Shown here piece after piece: positions 36,985 through 46,042 of a stretch of 64,000 nt of DNA. The stretch comes from Paraburkholderia sp. BL25I1N1. Lineage in GTDB: Bacteria; Pseudomonadota; Gammaproteobacteria; Burkholderiales; Burkholderiaceae. Within the stretch, counting starts at the first letter, position 1, and each line of letters starts with the position of its first letter. A program made the position numbers and the translations under genes. The notes under the pieces were generated by a model. The model was not told the DNA's origin, did not search any database, and was given only the letters and a program-made list of their open reading frames with translations. The stretch lies in contig NZ_PVZB01000026.1 in assembly GCF_003002025.1 (NCBI RefSeq), forward strand, positions 1-64,000, in the 5' to 3' direction.

Positions 36985-37875
36985 ATGCAGGACACCACTC
37001 TCCAATCCGCATTGAATCCCGCGCAAACTAGCGTGAAACCATCCCGCAGCGCGGCCGGCGCGGCCCTGCTGTGCGTGCTGTCGATGTCGTGCGTGCAGTT
37101 CGGCGCCGCACTTTCCGCGCCGACGATGGCGACGTACGGTTCGCTCAGCACCACCTGGCTGCGCCTGTGCTGGGCCGCATTGGTGCTCGCCTTGCTGGTG
37201 CGTCCGCGCTTGCTGAGTTACTCGCGCGCGCATTGGACCGCCGCCGGCGTGCTCGGCGCCGCGATGGCAGGCATGACGCTGTGCTTTTTCGCGGCGCTTC
37301 AGCGCATTCCGTTAGGGCTCGCTGTCGCGATCGACTTTCTTGGGCCGCTCGCCGTCGCGACCTTCGCCGTGCGTCGCGCGCGCGCACTGCTCTGGCCCGC
37401 GCTTGCAATCGTCGGCGTGATCCTGCTCTCGCGCGATCGCGCGGGCTGGATCGGCGAACCGCTCGGCGTGCTGCTCGCTTGCGGCGCGGCGCTCGGCTGG
37501 GGCAGCTATATCGTGTTGATGAAGAAGACCGGCACCCTGTTCGCGGGACTCGAAGGACTGTCCGTGTCGCTGATCGCTGCGGCGCTCGTGGCCACGCCAT
37601 TCGGATTGGCGCAAAGCGGTCTGCACGTGGCAGCGGCCCAGGTCATGGCGACAGCGGGCCTCGCGCTGCTGGTCCCGCTGCTGCCGTACGCGCTGGAAAT
37701 GGTGGCGTTGCGGCACATGCCGGCCGCTTCATTCGGCATCCTGATGAGCGTCGAGCCGGCGATCGGCGCATTGGCCGGCTTCGTCGTACTGCATCAGCCG
37801 ATGGGGATTCTGCAGATCATGGGCACGCTGCTGGTGGTGACCGCAAGCGTCGGCGCCGTGATGGTGGCGCGCTGA
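36985..37875 (+). CDS. EamA/DMT-family exporter, RhtA-like
   Basis: 296 residues, ten hydrophobic segments in two EamA repeats. FAALQRIPLGLAVAIDFLGPLAVA and the second-half EPAIGALAGFVVLHQPMG resemble RhtA, an inner-membrane threonine/homoserine exporter. Regulated in all likelihood by the divergent LysR gene. The substrate is not certain. Confidence 0.87.
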   Translation: MQDTTLQSALNPAQTSVKPSRSAAGAALLCVLSMSCVQFGAALSAPTMATYGSLSTTWLRLCWAALVLALLVRPRLLSYSRAHWTAAGVLGAAMAGMTLCFFAALQRIPLGLAVAIDFLGPLAVATFAVRRARALLWPALAIVGVILLSRDRAGWIGEPLGVLLACGAALGWGSYIVLMKKTGTLFAGLEGLSVSLIAAALVATPFGLAQSGLHVAAAQVMATAGLALLVPLLPYALEMVALRHMPAASFGILMSVEPAIGALAGFVVLHQPMGILQIMGTLLVVTASVGAVMVAR

Positions 37876-37928
37876 AAATCCGCGGCACGGCGCGCGCACC
37901 TCGGCGCGCGCAAGACCGTGCGCCTGGC

Positions 37929-38480
37929 TCAGGCGATGTTTTCCGCTTCGTAAAGACGCCGGCCCGCAGCATCCTTCGCGCCAAGGGTCGGCTCGAAATC
38001 GATCGGCCACTCGATGCCGATGTCGGGATCGCGCCACAGAATGCAGCGCTCCAGTTCGGGAAACCAGTATTCCGTGGTCTTCCACAAACACTCGGCGGTA
38101 TTGGACAGCACCACGAAACCGTGCGCGAAGCCGGGCGGCACCCAGATTTGCCGGTAATTGGACGCGCTCAGATACTCCCCGCACCACTTGCCGAAATTCG
38201 GCGAATTGAGCCGCACGTCGACAGCGACGGCGAACACTTCGCCCACCACGACCCGCATGAGCCGGCCCTGAGGGCGTTGCACCTGGTAGTGCAAGCCCCG
38301 CAACACGCCACGCACCGCGCGCGAATGCCGGTCCTGCACCCATTGAAAAGCTTGCGAGACGTCGTCGGTAAACTCGTCCGCGCTAAAGCTCTCGAAGCAG
38401 AAGCCGAACTCGTCGCAAAACACCTCGGGCTCGATGAGTTTCACCTCCGGCAATGTCGTTGCGATCACCTTGTTGCCCAT
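37929..38480 (-). CDS. rmlC: dTDP-4-dehydrorhamnose 3,5-epimerase (RmlC), orphan copy
   Basis: 183 residues from the ATG at 38480 (MGNKVIATTLPEVKLIEPEVF), the usual RmlC length. The cupin core has RGLHYQVQRPQGRLMRVVVGEVFAVAVDVR with the catalytic His, WVPPGFAHGF and KTTEYW with the active-site Tyr. The early motif normally D-x-R-G-F-F is here CDEFGFCFESF, so the substrate-contact Arg is replaced. No rmlA, rmlB or rmlD is adjacent. It makes the L-rhamnose precursor or a related sugar; the altered motif may change specificity. Confidence 0.85.
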   Translation of the reverse strand: MGNKVIATTLPEVKLIEPEVFCDEFGFCFESFSADEFTDDVSQAFQWVQDRHSRAVRGVLRGLHYQVQRPQGRLMRVVVGEVFAVAVDVRLNSPNFGKWCGEYLSASNYRQIWVPPGFAHGFVVLSNTAECLWKTTEYWFPELERCILWRDPDIGIEWPIDFEPTLGAKDAAGRRLYEAENIA

Positions 38481-38590
38481 TGCCGCTGTGCTCGTAAGAA
38501 GCCTGACCGGCGAAAACGCTGCCGCCACGACGGAGAACGCGTCCACGTGTCGTAAGGCGCCCCGCCGCCGGCTCGGGCGCCTGCATGATG

Positions 38591-39586
38591 TTACGCCTCG
38601 CTCGCCACGCGGCTGCGCGCGCGATATTCGGTTGGAGATAGCGCCATGCGCTTGCGGAAAATCTTCGCGAGACGATCGCCGTTGCCCGTACCGCTGCGCC
38701 GCGCGATCTTGTCGACAGGCAATTCTGTCTCGGTGAGGAAATTGCAGGCAATGCGCAGGCGAACCTGCAGCAGATAGTCCGACGGCGTGACCTGCATTTC
38801 ATGCTTGAAACGCCGCAGGAAATTGCGCTCGCTCATCGCCGCGACCTGCGCGGCGTCGGCCACCGAAACCGGACGGTCGCAATTGGCCTCCATCCAGCGC
38901 GCCGCCGCGCGGATCTTCTCGGCCACGCTGAGCGTGCCGCCCTCCGCCGGTAGCGGCACCCAGGTGGCAGCCATGCCGGGCATCACGCGGTCCGCGACGC
39001 TGCGGGCGAGCTCCGCACCGAGATCGCGTTTGATAAACATGAGCGCGCTGCGGGCACAGTCGTTACGGTCATTGGACGCGTTGAGCGCGGACTCGCCCGT
39101 GACACTGCTGAGATAGCGGTTCACCTGCGGTCCGTCGCTATCCGTCGGGCCGGCCGCTTCCAGCACGAGCCGTCCTTCGCCGATCGTTTCGATCGCACGC
39201 GTGCGCGATTGCACCGCGCGCAGCCAGCCGAGCACCCGCTCGTCGCGCGCGGCCACATGCGCGCCGTAGCCGCCTGCGATGAACAGCACGTCGAAACCGC
39301 TGGCGAAGCGCGCGTCGATACGGTCCGTCCAGATGCGCGCGGAAGAAGAACTGGCGACGCTGCCGCCGTCCATGGAAAGGAATTGCACTTCGTAAGGCTG
39401 CTCTTCACCGGCGCGCGAACCTGAGAGTTCGTTCGCCGTCTGGAACATCTCCACCACCGTGCCTGGGCCGAGCAGCCAGAAGCCGTCGAACAGCAACACG
39501 CCGATGCGCCGCGTCGCACTACGCACGTTCAGCGTCGGCGTATGTAACCAGGTGATCCTCGCAGTATCAAGGTGCATGTGCGGCAT
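38591..39586 (-). CDS. GlxA-type AraC-family transcriptional regulator
   Basis: 331 residues from the ATG at 39586, with GGGGA seven bases upstream. The N-terminal DJ-1/PfpI-like domain (RIGVLLFDGFWLLGPGTVVEMF, and FIAGGYGAHVA where the nucleophile elbow lacks Cys) is followed by a C-terminal double AraC HTH (VADAAQVAAMSERNFLRRFKHEMQVTPSDYL, and DKIARRSGTGNGDRLAKIFRKRM). It is on the same strand as rmlC, 110 bp upstream, and may regulate it. The ligand is unknown. Confidence 0.88.
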   Translation of the reverse strand: MPHMHLDTARITWLHTPTLNVRSATRRIGVLLFDGFWLLGPGTVVEMFQTANELSGSRAGEEQPYEVQFLSMDGGSVASSSSARIWTDRIDARFASGFDVLFIAGGYGAHVAARDERVLGWLRAVQSRTRAIETIGEGRLVLEAAGPTDSDGPQVNRYLSSVTGESALNASNDRNDCARSALMFIKRDLGAELARSVADRVMPGMAATWVPLPAEGGTLSVAEKIRAAARWMEANCDRPVSVADAAQVAAMSERNFLRRFKHEMQVTPSDYLLQVRLRIACNFLTETELPVDKIARRSGTGNGDRLAKIFRKRMALSPTEYRARSRVASEA

Positions 39587-40312
39587 GATATTTCCCCAAA
39601 CTGTCGTACATTGTGGACCCCGATCGCCGTTAGCCGCCGTTATGACGGAATGATTATTGCCAGCGGAAATCGCAGCTGGCCGCTTAACGGATTAAGCGTG
39701 ATGGTAGCGGAATGGATCGCTATAGTAAATTTGAAAAACAAATTACTGTCGAGAAATAGAATGTATGAAGAAAACCGTTATCTCGCGTTTGATATGACAA
39801 GGGCGGGATGAGTGTGCGCCGCAGCCGCGCACACCAGGCGCTCCCGGCAGCTCGCCGCCAAACCGTTGCCAGCAAGGCTTTCCAGGCACTGACGGAGCGC
39901 GTGGCGGGGCGCCGCAACGCATCCTGATTATGACCCACGTATGGCAAAGCGGCATCCAAAAGTGTTTCAAACTTGAAATACAAACCTCGCAAATAATGAC
40001 CATTCAATAGCCGTTTTATTCGCAAATCGGGAATTTATTGGCCACCGGGTGCAATCGGCCTGCATTTAACGAATCGATCGCTATTAATCGTTTCTAAACG
40101 CGTTTTTCGAACGTCCGAAAATGTTTCTATATTGAAACATTGGCGGTTTTATACGTATGACAATTCGTGCTTGCAGCGCACAATAACTATAAACATCGGA
40201 GGATTGAAGGCTTGTCGCGCCCGAAGAATCGGGCGCGTTTGAAGTTGCGCGGCCGGCGCCTGACGGCGCCGGCCAGCGCAGCACGCCGGTCACGATGCAG
40301 CTATCCGAACGC
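39587..40312. other. AT-richer intergenic region with two tandem hairpins
   Basis: No gene supported. The part near 39600-40150 is clearly AT-richer and may carry the promoter for the GlxA-type regulator. Near the right end are hairpins CGCGCCCGA/TCGGGCGCG (40216-40237) and GGCCGGCGCC/GGCGCCGGCC (40251-40274), the latter extended by TGCGC/GCGCA. They probably end the long operon arriving from the right. Confidence 0.55.
40216..40279 (-). terminator. Tandem GC hairpins after the nine-gene operon
   Basis: Two perfect stems of 9 and 10 bp, both with 4-nt loops, start about 35 bp after the RND stop codon. There is no T-tract on the minus strand, so termination would be Rho-assisted. On the plus strand the first stem is followed by TTT. 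Confidence 0.45.
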
Positions 40313-43300
40313 TCAGGCCGTCGGCGACTCGTCGAGCGACTCGCGTTCGATCGCGGTCGCGGCACGGCGGCCCTGCCGCTCGGCGCGCCTGCGATGCAGT
40401 GCCGCCAGCCGCCGCCGTCCGTGCGTGAGCGAAGCGACCGCATGGAACGCGACCGGCGCGAACACCAGCCCGAACAGCGTGGCAGCCAGCACGCCGCCGA
40501 AGACGCCCGTGCCGATCGAGCGGCGGCTTTCGGCACCCGCGCCGCTCGACACCACGAGCGGCACGACGCCCAGCAGAAACGCCGCCGAGGTCATCACGAT
40601 CGGCCGGAACCGGGCGCCCGCGGCCTCGGTCACCGCACGCGTCAACGGCATGCCGCCCTGGTACAGATCGCGGGCGAATTGCACGATCAGAATCGCGTTC
40701 TTCGCCGCGAGGCCGATCACCGTGATCATGCCGACCTTGAAGTACACATCGTTAGGCATGCCACGCAACAGCACCGCCGCAACCGCGCCGATCACGCCAA
40801 GCGGCACGACCATCAGCACGGCAAGCGGAATCGTCCAGCTTTCGTAGAGCGCGGCCAGCGCCATGAACACCGCCAGCAACGACAGGCCGATCAACAGCGG
40901 CGTGAGTCTCGCGGCCGCGGTTTCCTCGCGCGCCGCATCGACCCAGTCATAGCTCACGCCGACCGGGAGGGAACCCGCAAGCCGCTCCAGCTCCGCCATG
41001 GCCGCGCCGGAACTGTAGCCGGGCGCCGCGTGGCCGCTCACGTCGAGCGACGGGTAGCCGTTGTAGCGCGTCAGCATCACCGGGCCGATCGTCCACTGAC
41101 GCGTTGCGATAGCCGAGAGCGGCACCATGCCGCCCGTCGAGTTGGGCACGGCGAGCGCGAGCAAATCCTCTTCGGTCATGCGCGCGGCGGCGTCGGCGGC
41201 GATCATGACGCGGCGCATGCGGCCGCCGGCCGGGAAATCGTCGATATAGGTCGAGCCGAAGGTGCTGCCCAGCACGTCCGCGATGCGGTCGAACGACACG
41301 CCGAGCGCGTACGCCTTCGCGCGATCGACGATAAGCTCGACGCGCGGCGCGTCAGGCAGATCCTCGGAGTGCACCGAGGCCAGCACCGGACTCGCCTTGG
41401 CCTGCGTGAACAGTTGCTCGCGCGCGGCCTTCAGCGCGTCGAGCCCCACGCCGCCGCGATCCTCGAGGCGGAACACGAACCCGTCCGAATGCCCGAGTCC
41501 CGGCACCGAAGGCGGCAATTGAGCCTCGACGCTACCGTCCAGAATCTGGTCGAACTTTGCATTGAGCCGGTCGCGCAGGGCCAGCGCATCGATATCGCGC
41601 TTGCCCCAGTCCTTGAGTTCGACGAATCCCATCGCCACGTTCTGACCACTGCCCGAAAAGCTCCAGCCGATCACACTCGTGACGTTCGCGATTGCGGGCT
41701 CGGCATGGAGAATCGTTTCCGCGCGTTGCACCACGGCCAGCGTGCGCGCCTGGGTGGCGCCGGCGGGCAATTGAATCATGACCTGCAACTGGCCTTCGTC
41801 TTCGCTTGGCAGGAAACCGCCCGGCATCTGCCAGTAGAGCACGCCGCACACGCCGACCAGCACCGCGTAGATGGCCAACATGGGGCCGATACGGCGCAAC
41901 GTGCGCGCGGTCAACCCGCGATAACCACGCGCGGCGCGATCGAAGCCGGACGTGAAACGGCTCGCCGCGCGCGCCGCGAAACCGCGAATGCCGCGGCGCG
42001 CGTCGCGTTGACGCACCGATTGCGTGTGCGCCCTCAGCAGATTCGCGCACAACGCGGGCGTCAATGACAAGGCCATGAACGACGACACCAGCATCGACGC
42101 GATCATCGCCACCGCGAATTGCCGGTAGATTCCGCCGACGCCGCCGGGAAAGAACGCCATCGGCACGAACACCGCCGTCAACACCGCCGTCACGCCGACA
42201 ATCGCGCCGCCGATCTGCGACATGGCTTTGCGCGTGGCCTCGCGGGGCGGCAAGCCCTCTTCTTCCATCACGCGATGCACGCTCTCCACCACCACGATCG
42301 CGTCGTCGACGAGAATGCCGATGGCGAGCACGAGGCCAAACATCGTGAACACGTTGATCGACAGACCGCACGCATACATGGCGAGAAACGCGCCCATCAG
42401 CGTGACCGGAATCACGACGGTCGGCACCAGCGTATAGCGCAGATCGCGCAGGAACAGCCACATCACGAAGAACACCAGCACGACCGCTTCCGCGAGCGTG
42501 ACGAGCACCTCGTGAATGGCGATCTTCACGAAGTGCGCGTTGTCGAACGGGATTTCGACGGCGACGCCCGAAGGCAAGCCTTTCGCCAGTTCGGCAAGCC
42601 GCGCGCGAATCGCGTTCGACGTTTCGAGCGCGTTGCCGCGCGGCCCGAGTTGAATCCCGACCGTTGCAGCAGCCTTGCCATTCAGGCGCGAATAGTACGA
42701 GTAGTTGTCACGCCCGAGTTCGACGCGCGCGACGTCGCGCAAACGCACAGCCGAGCCGTCCGGCCGCGCCTTCAGCACGATCTGGCCGAATTCGGCCGGC
42801 GAGATCAACTGGCCTTTCACGCTCACCGAGGCGGTCAATTGCTGGCCCGGCACGAACGGCGCGTCGCCGAGCGTGCCCGCCGTCACGGTCGCGTTCTGTG
42901 CGGCGATGGCGGCGTTGACTTCGGCGGCGCCGAGGCCGTATTCGCGCAGCTTCATCGGATCGAGCCAGATGCGCAGCGCTTCGTCGGCGTCCCAGAGTTG
43001 GGCTGAGCCCACGCCGGGCGCGCGCTTCAACTCGCGCAACACGTAGCGGCTCAGATAGTCGCTCAATTGCACGGAGTCGCGCGTGCCGTCGGTGGAACTC
43101 AGCGCGACCAGCATCAGGAACGTGTTGGCCGCCTTGAACACGCTGATGCCCTGCTGCACCACCTGCTGCGGCAAACGCGGCTCGACCTGCTTGAGCCGGT
43201 TCTGGATGTCGACCAGCGCGAGATCCGGATTGGTGCCGGGCGCGAAGGTCGCGTCGATTTCGAGTTCGCCCAGGTTGTCGCTGGTCGTTTGGTAGTACAG

Positions 43301-43525
43301 CATATTGTCGGCGCCATCGAGACTCTCCTCGATGATGCTGCCGACGCTCTCGTCCACGACTTCAGTCGACGCCCCCGGATACATGGCGGATATCACGATG
43401 CGCGGCGGCGCAAGGCGCGGATACTGCGCCACCGGCAGTTGCGGAATAGCTAGCGCGCCCGCCACGACAATGGCGAGCGCGACGATCCATGCGAAGACCG
43501 GGCGGTCGATGAAGAAAAATGGCAC
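40313..43525 (-). CDS. RND efflux permease, HAE1 (AcrB/MexB-like) family
   Basis: 1070 residues starting at GTG 43525 (FFFIDRPVFAWIVALAIV, the standard N-terminus). Motifs GLVLAIGILVDDAIVVVESVHR in TM4 with the Asp pair for proton relay, two large periplasmic loops, and GLAAKNAILIVQFARDL in TM10 with the Lys are intact. It is an inner-membrane proton antiporter for amphiphilic compounds. No membrane-fusion protein or outer-membrane channel gene is adjacent, so it must borrow these. It starts 13 bp after the second GNAT and is the last gene of the yej-tld-gnat run. Confidence 0.93.
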   Translation of the reverse strand: MPFFFIDRPVFAWIVALAIVVAGALAIPQLPVAQYPRLAPPRIVISAMYPGASTEVVDESVGSIIEESLDGADNMLYYQTTSDNLGELEIDATFAPGTNPDLALVDIQNRLKQVEPRLPQQVVQQGISVFKAANTFLMLVALSSTDGTRDSVQLSDYLSRYVLRELKRAPGVGSAQLWDADEALRIWLDPMKLREYGLGAAEVNAAIAAQNATVTAGTLGDAPFVPGQQLTASVSVKGQLISPAEFGQIVLKARPDGSAVRLRDVARVELGRDNYSYYSRLNGKAAATVGIQLGPRGNALETSNAIRARLAELAKGLPSGVAVEIPFDNAHFVKIAIHEVLVTLAEAVVLVFFVMWLFLRDLRYTLVPTVVIPVTLMGAFLAMYACGLSINVFTMFGLVLAIGILVDDAIVVVESVHRVMEEEGLPPREATRKAMSQIGGAIVGVTAVLTAVFVPMAFFPGGVGGIYRQFAVAMIASMLVSSFMALSLTPALCANLLRAHTQSVRQRDARRGIRGFAARAASRFTSGFDRAARGYRGLTARTLRRIGPMLAIYAVLVGVCGVLYWQMPGGFLPSEDEGQLQVMIQLPAGATQARTLAVVQRAETILHAEPAIANVTSVIGWSFSGSGQNVAMGFVELKDWGKRDIDALALRDRLNAKFDQILDGSVEAQLPPSVPGLGHSDGFVFRLEDRGGVGLDALKAAREQLFTQAKASPVLASVHSEDLPDAPRVELIVDRAKAYALGVSFDRIADVLGSTFGSTYIDDFPAGGRMRRVMIAADAAARMTEEDLLALAVPNSTGGMVPLSAIATRQWTIGPVMLTRYNGYPSLDVSGHAAPGYSSGAAMAELERLAGSLPVGVSYDWVDAAREETAAARLTPLLIGLSLLAVFMALAALYESWTIPLAVLMVVPLGVIGAVAAVLLRGMPNDVYFKVGMITVIGLAAKNAILIVQFARDLYQGGMPLTRAVTEAAGARFRPIVMTSAAFLLGVVPLVVSSGAGAESRRSIGTGVFGGVLAATLFGLVFAPVAFHAVASLTHGRRRLAALHRRRAERQGRRAATAIERESLDESPTA

Positions 43526-43538
43526 TCAATGAATCCGT

Positions 43539-44087
43539 TCAGATTGTCTGGAGGCGCGGTGCGTCGACGAGGCGGGCCATATGCAGCGCGTCCGCCAGCA
43601 CACCGTCACGCATGGCGAAACCGCGCGAGCGGCCTTCTTCGACAAAGCCGAACTTGCGATACAACGCGATGGCCGGCGCGTTGTCGGCAAACACCGTGAG
43701 GTCGATGCGGCGCAAACCGAGCGACGCATCCGCGCAGTCGATCAAGCCTTGCAAAAGCGCGGTGCCGACACCGCGGCCATGATACGCGTCGTGCACGGCG
43801 ACGCCTAAATGCGCGCAGTGCGCGCGGCTCGACCGGTGGACCTCCAGGCCCGCGTGGCCGACCACGCGTCCGTCGATAACCGCGCACACGTTCACGCCGC
43901 CTTTGAGGCTCCGCTCGTGCCACGCCGCGAGTTGTTCAGGACTGCGATAGCCGACCGACAGCGTGCCGCGCCGCACGCCAGGCAAGCTCATGATCTCGGC
44001 GAACGCATCCATGTCCGACGATTCGAATGCGCGCACCATAATACATTTGTAATGTGCGGCGTCGTCCGGCAACCTTGTTTCGTTCAT
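43539..44087 (-). CDS. GNAT-family N-acetyltransferase, tandem copy 2
   Basis: 182 residues. GNAT motif A is HLGVAVHDAYHGRGVGTALLQGL, and APAIALYRKFGFVEEGRSRG closes the fold. It is clearly a paralogue of the gene immediately upstream: both share LGLRR, A-x-ALYRKFGF and a RxGVL-D end motif. Four bp separate the two. It is likely a RimL/MccE-type enzyme acetylating an amine on a small molecule or peptide; the substrate is inferred only from the operon. Confidence 0.88.
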   Translation of the reverse strand: MNETRLPDDAAHYKCIMVRAFESSDMDAFAEIMSLPGVRRGTLSVGYRSPEQLAAWHERSLKGGVNVCAVIDGRVVGHAGLEVHRSSRAHCAHLGVAVHDAYHGRGVGTALLQGLIDCADASLGLRRIDLTVFADNAPAIALYRKFGFVEEGRSRGFAMRDGVLADALHMARLVDAPRLQTI

Positions 44088-44091
44088 GGTT

Positions 44092-44673
44092 TTATTCCGC
44101 TGCGAGATGGGCGACAGAAGGCGGCGACATCCACGGCGCCGGTTCGCGCAGCCGCGCCATGAAGTAACAGTCGATCAGTACGCCGCGACGCAATATGGCA
44201 CCGCGCTGATGCGCTTCGATCTCGAAGCCGAACTTGCGGTATAGCGCGAGTGCCGCGTGGTTATCGGTGTAGACATGCAACTCGACGCGGCGCAGGCCGA
44301 GCCAGTTGTCGGCCAGATCGAGCAGCTCCGCCATCAGCGCATGACCGATGCCGCGCCGCTGCCACGCGTCGTGCACGCCAATACCGAGCGAGGCGGCATG
44401 CGCGCGGCGTCCCTTGAAAGGACTGAGGCTGGCCTGACCGACCAGCGTGTCGCCGACCGTCGCCGCGATCGCGATGCCAGGGGCCTCGAATTTTTCCAGG
44501 TGCTCGCGTGTGCTGGCAACGGTCCGAAACGGCACCTGCGGATTGCCGTTCATCGCCACGGGCAATTGCAGCATGGCGTGAAACTGTTCCGCGTCGGCCA
44601 CGCGCAAAGCGCGCAGCGTCAGGCCCTCGGGCAAGCTCTCAGGTTTTGATTTTGTTTTTTCGTGTTGATCCAT
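44092..44673 (-). CDS. GNAT-family N-acetyltransferase, tandem copy 1
   Basis: 193 residues. The acetyl-CoA site is SLGIGVHDAWQRRGIGHALMAELLD, followed by HAALALYRKFGFEIEAHQRG. It starts 4 bp after the tldE stop and ends 4 bp before its paralogue. The tandem duplication within a peptide-import and peptidase operon suggests acetylation of the imported product, as MccE and RimL do with processed microcin C, but this is inference. Confidence 0.88.
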   Translation of the reverse strand: MDQHEKTKSKPESLPEGLTLRALRVADAEQFHAMLQLPVAMNGNPQVPFRTVASTREHLEKFEAPGIAIAATVGDTLVGQASLSPFKGRRAHAASLGIGVHDAWQRRGIGHALMAELLDLADNWLGLRRVELHVYTDNHAALALYRKFGFEIEAHQRGAILRRGVLIDCYFMARLREPAPWMSPPSVAHLAAE

Positions 44674-44677
44674 AGGC

Positions 44678-46042
44678 TTATAACGTCAATTCGAATGACC
44701 TCACCAGAATGCCCGGCAATTGCATGCCGCCCGTGGCGCGCTCGCCCCATGTCGAATCGCTCAATAGCAGTTCGGCTTGCGCGCCGAGTTGTTCGAGTTC
44801 GCTGCCGAGCAAGCGGTACAGACTGTCGTCGAAACGCATGGCTTCCAGCGGCGCGACGATTTCTCCGTTCTCGACCCAGAACGTCGCGAAGCGCGTCATG
44901 CCGGTGAGGCGGCAATTCATGCGGTCCGAGAAGTTCACGTACCAGAGGTTGCCGATGTAGAGACCCGTGTCGATCTTTGCGAGCACCTCTTCTTCCTGCA
45001 AGTCGCCCGCTTGCATCGAGAGCGCGGCCGGTGATTCGCTGGCCAACGCGCCGTTCGGCGTCAAACCGTATTCGCGTGCGCTGCGTGCGTTGGTCAGGCG
45101 TTCGGCGCTGCGGCCGGCCTCGATCAACGGGACGCTGTCACGCAGGTAACCGTCGTCATTGAATCCTGGCGTGATGCCGAGACTGAGATCTTCGCTGATC
45201 GTCACGCGCGGGTCGACTACGACTTCTCCCACATGCAGCTTGTACAACTCGCTGCGCGAACTCGCCTGAGCGCGAGCGGAAAAGCCGCTCCACGCGGTGA
45301 CGCCGAGCAGTTCCGCGAGCGCGGCGGGCGCCAGATAGGAACGGTAACGTCCCGGCGCCAATGTGCGCGGCGTGCGCGCCAGAACGGCAAGACGTGTCGC
45401 GGCCTGCTCCACTTTGCCCGCGAACACGGCATCGCTCCAGTCGTCGCCGGCGTAGGTGGTTTTGATCGCGCGGCCGCTCGGGTCGTACAGCGACCAGCTG
45501 AAATTGAAGTTATCCACTTCATACCAGCCGCGGCTGCCGTTCGTCGATGCGAAACCGCGCACGATGGTGCCGCCCGCATAGAAGCCCACGAAGTCGAGCC
45601 CTCGCGCGCATTCCGCGACGATGTGCGCAAGCCCGTCAGGGTTCGGCAGCTTGCCGGAGCGCTGCGTGGTGCGCTGCCATTTCGACGTGTCGAACAGTAG
45701 ATGCGGATCGTCCGCCGCACCGCGCAGACCTTCGCGCAAGGTGGCGAGGGCGGCGCTCACTTCATCGAGATCCTGCTGCAGATCGCCGCATACGGTCAGC
45801 GTGGAATAGGCCTGACGCGCGCCGTCGATCAGACGCAAGGTCAGCTTGCCTTGCGACACGCTGCCGGTCTGCCGCACTTTGCCCGAATTGAAACGGATGA
45901 AGTCGGACTGCTCGCCGGCAAATGAACTGAGCGTGGTTTCGCCGCCCTGCTGCAGACGCTCTATCGCATCGGCGAGCAAAGTGAAATGCCGCTCCCAATC
46001 CACCGACGTGGCGGCGCGCGAAGAGATGAACTGGCTCATCAT
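44678..46042 (-). CDS. tldE: TldE/PmbA-family protein, partner of TldD
   Basis: 454 residues from ATG 46042, whose ATGA overlaps the tldD stop. It belongs to the PmbA/TldD (U62) family: the N-terminal alpha/beta domain, then VDNFNFSWSLYDPSGRAIKTTYAG, and the C-terminal barrel with the conserved ending (NLWYVNFSDRMNCRLTGMTRFATFWVENGEIVAPLEAMRFDDSLY). It lacks the HExxxH zinc motif, as expected for the non-catalytic half of the TldD/E heterodimer, which degrades unfolded peptides threaded into its pore. Confidence 0.9.
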   Translation of the reverse strand: MMSQFISSRAATSVDWERHFTLLADAIERLQQGGETTLSSFAGEQSDFIRFNSGKVRQTGSVSQGKLTLRLIDGARQAYSTLTVCGDLQQDLDEVSAALATLREGLRGAADDPHLLFDTSKWQRTTQRSGKLPNPDGLAHIVAECARGLDFVGFYAGGTIVRGFASTNGSRGWYEVDNFNFSWSLYDPSGRAIKTTYAGDDWSDAVFAGKVEQAATRLAVLARTPRTLAPGRYRSYLAPAALAELLGVTAWSGFSARAQASSRSELYKLHVGEVVVDPRVTISEDLSLGITPGFNDDGYLRDSVPLIEAGRSAERLTNARSAREYGLTPNGALASESPAALSMQAGDLQEEEVLAKIDTGLYIGNLWYVNFSDRMNCRLTGMTRFATFWVENGEIVAPLEAMRFDDSLYRLLGSELEQLGAQAELLLSDSTWGERATGGMQLPGILVRSFELTL

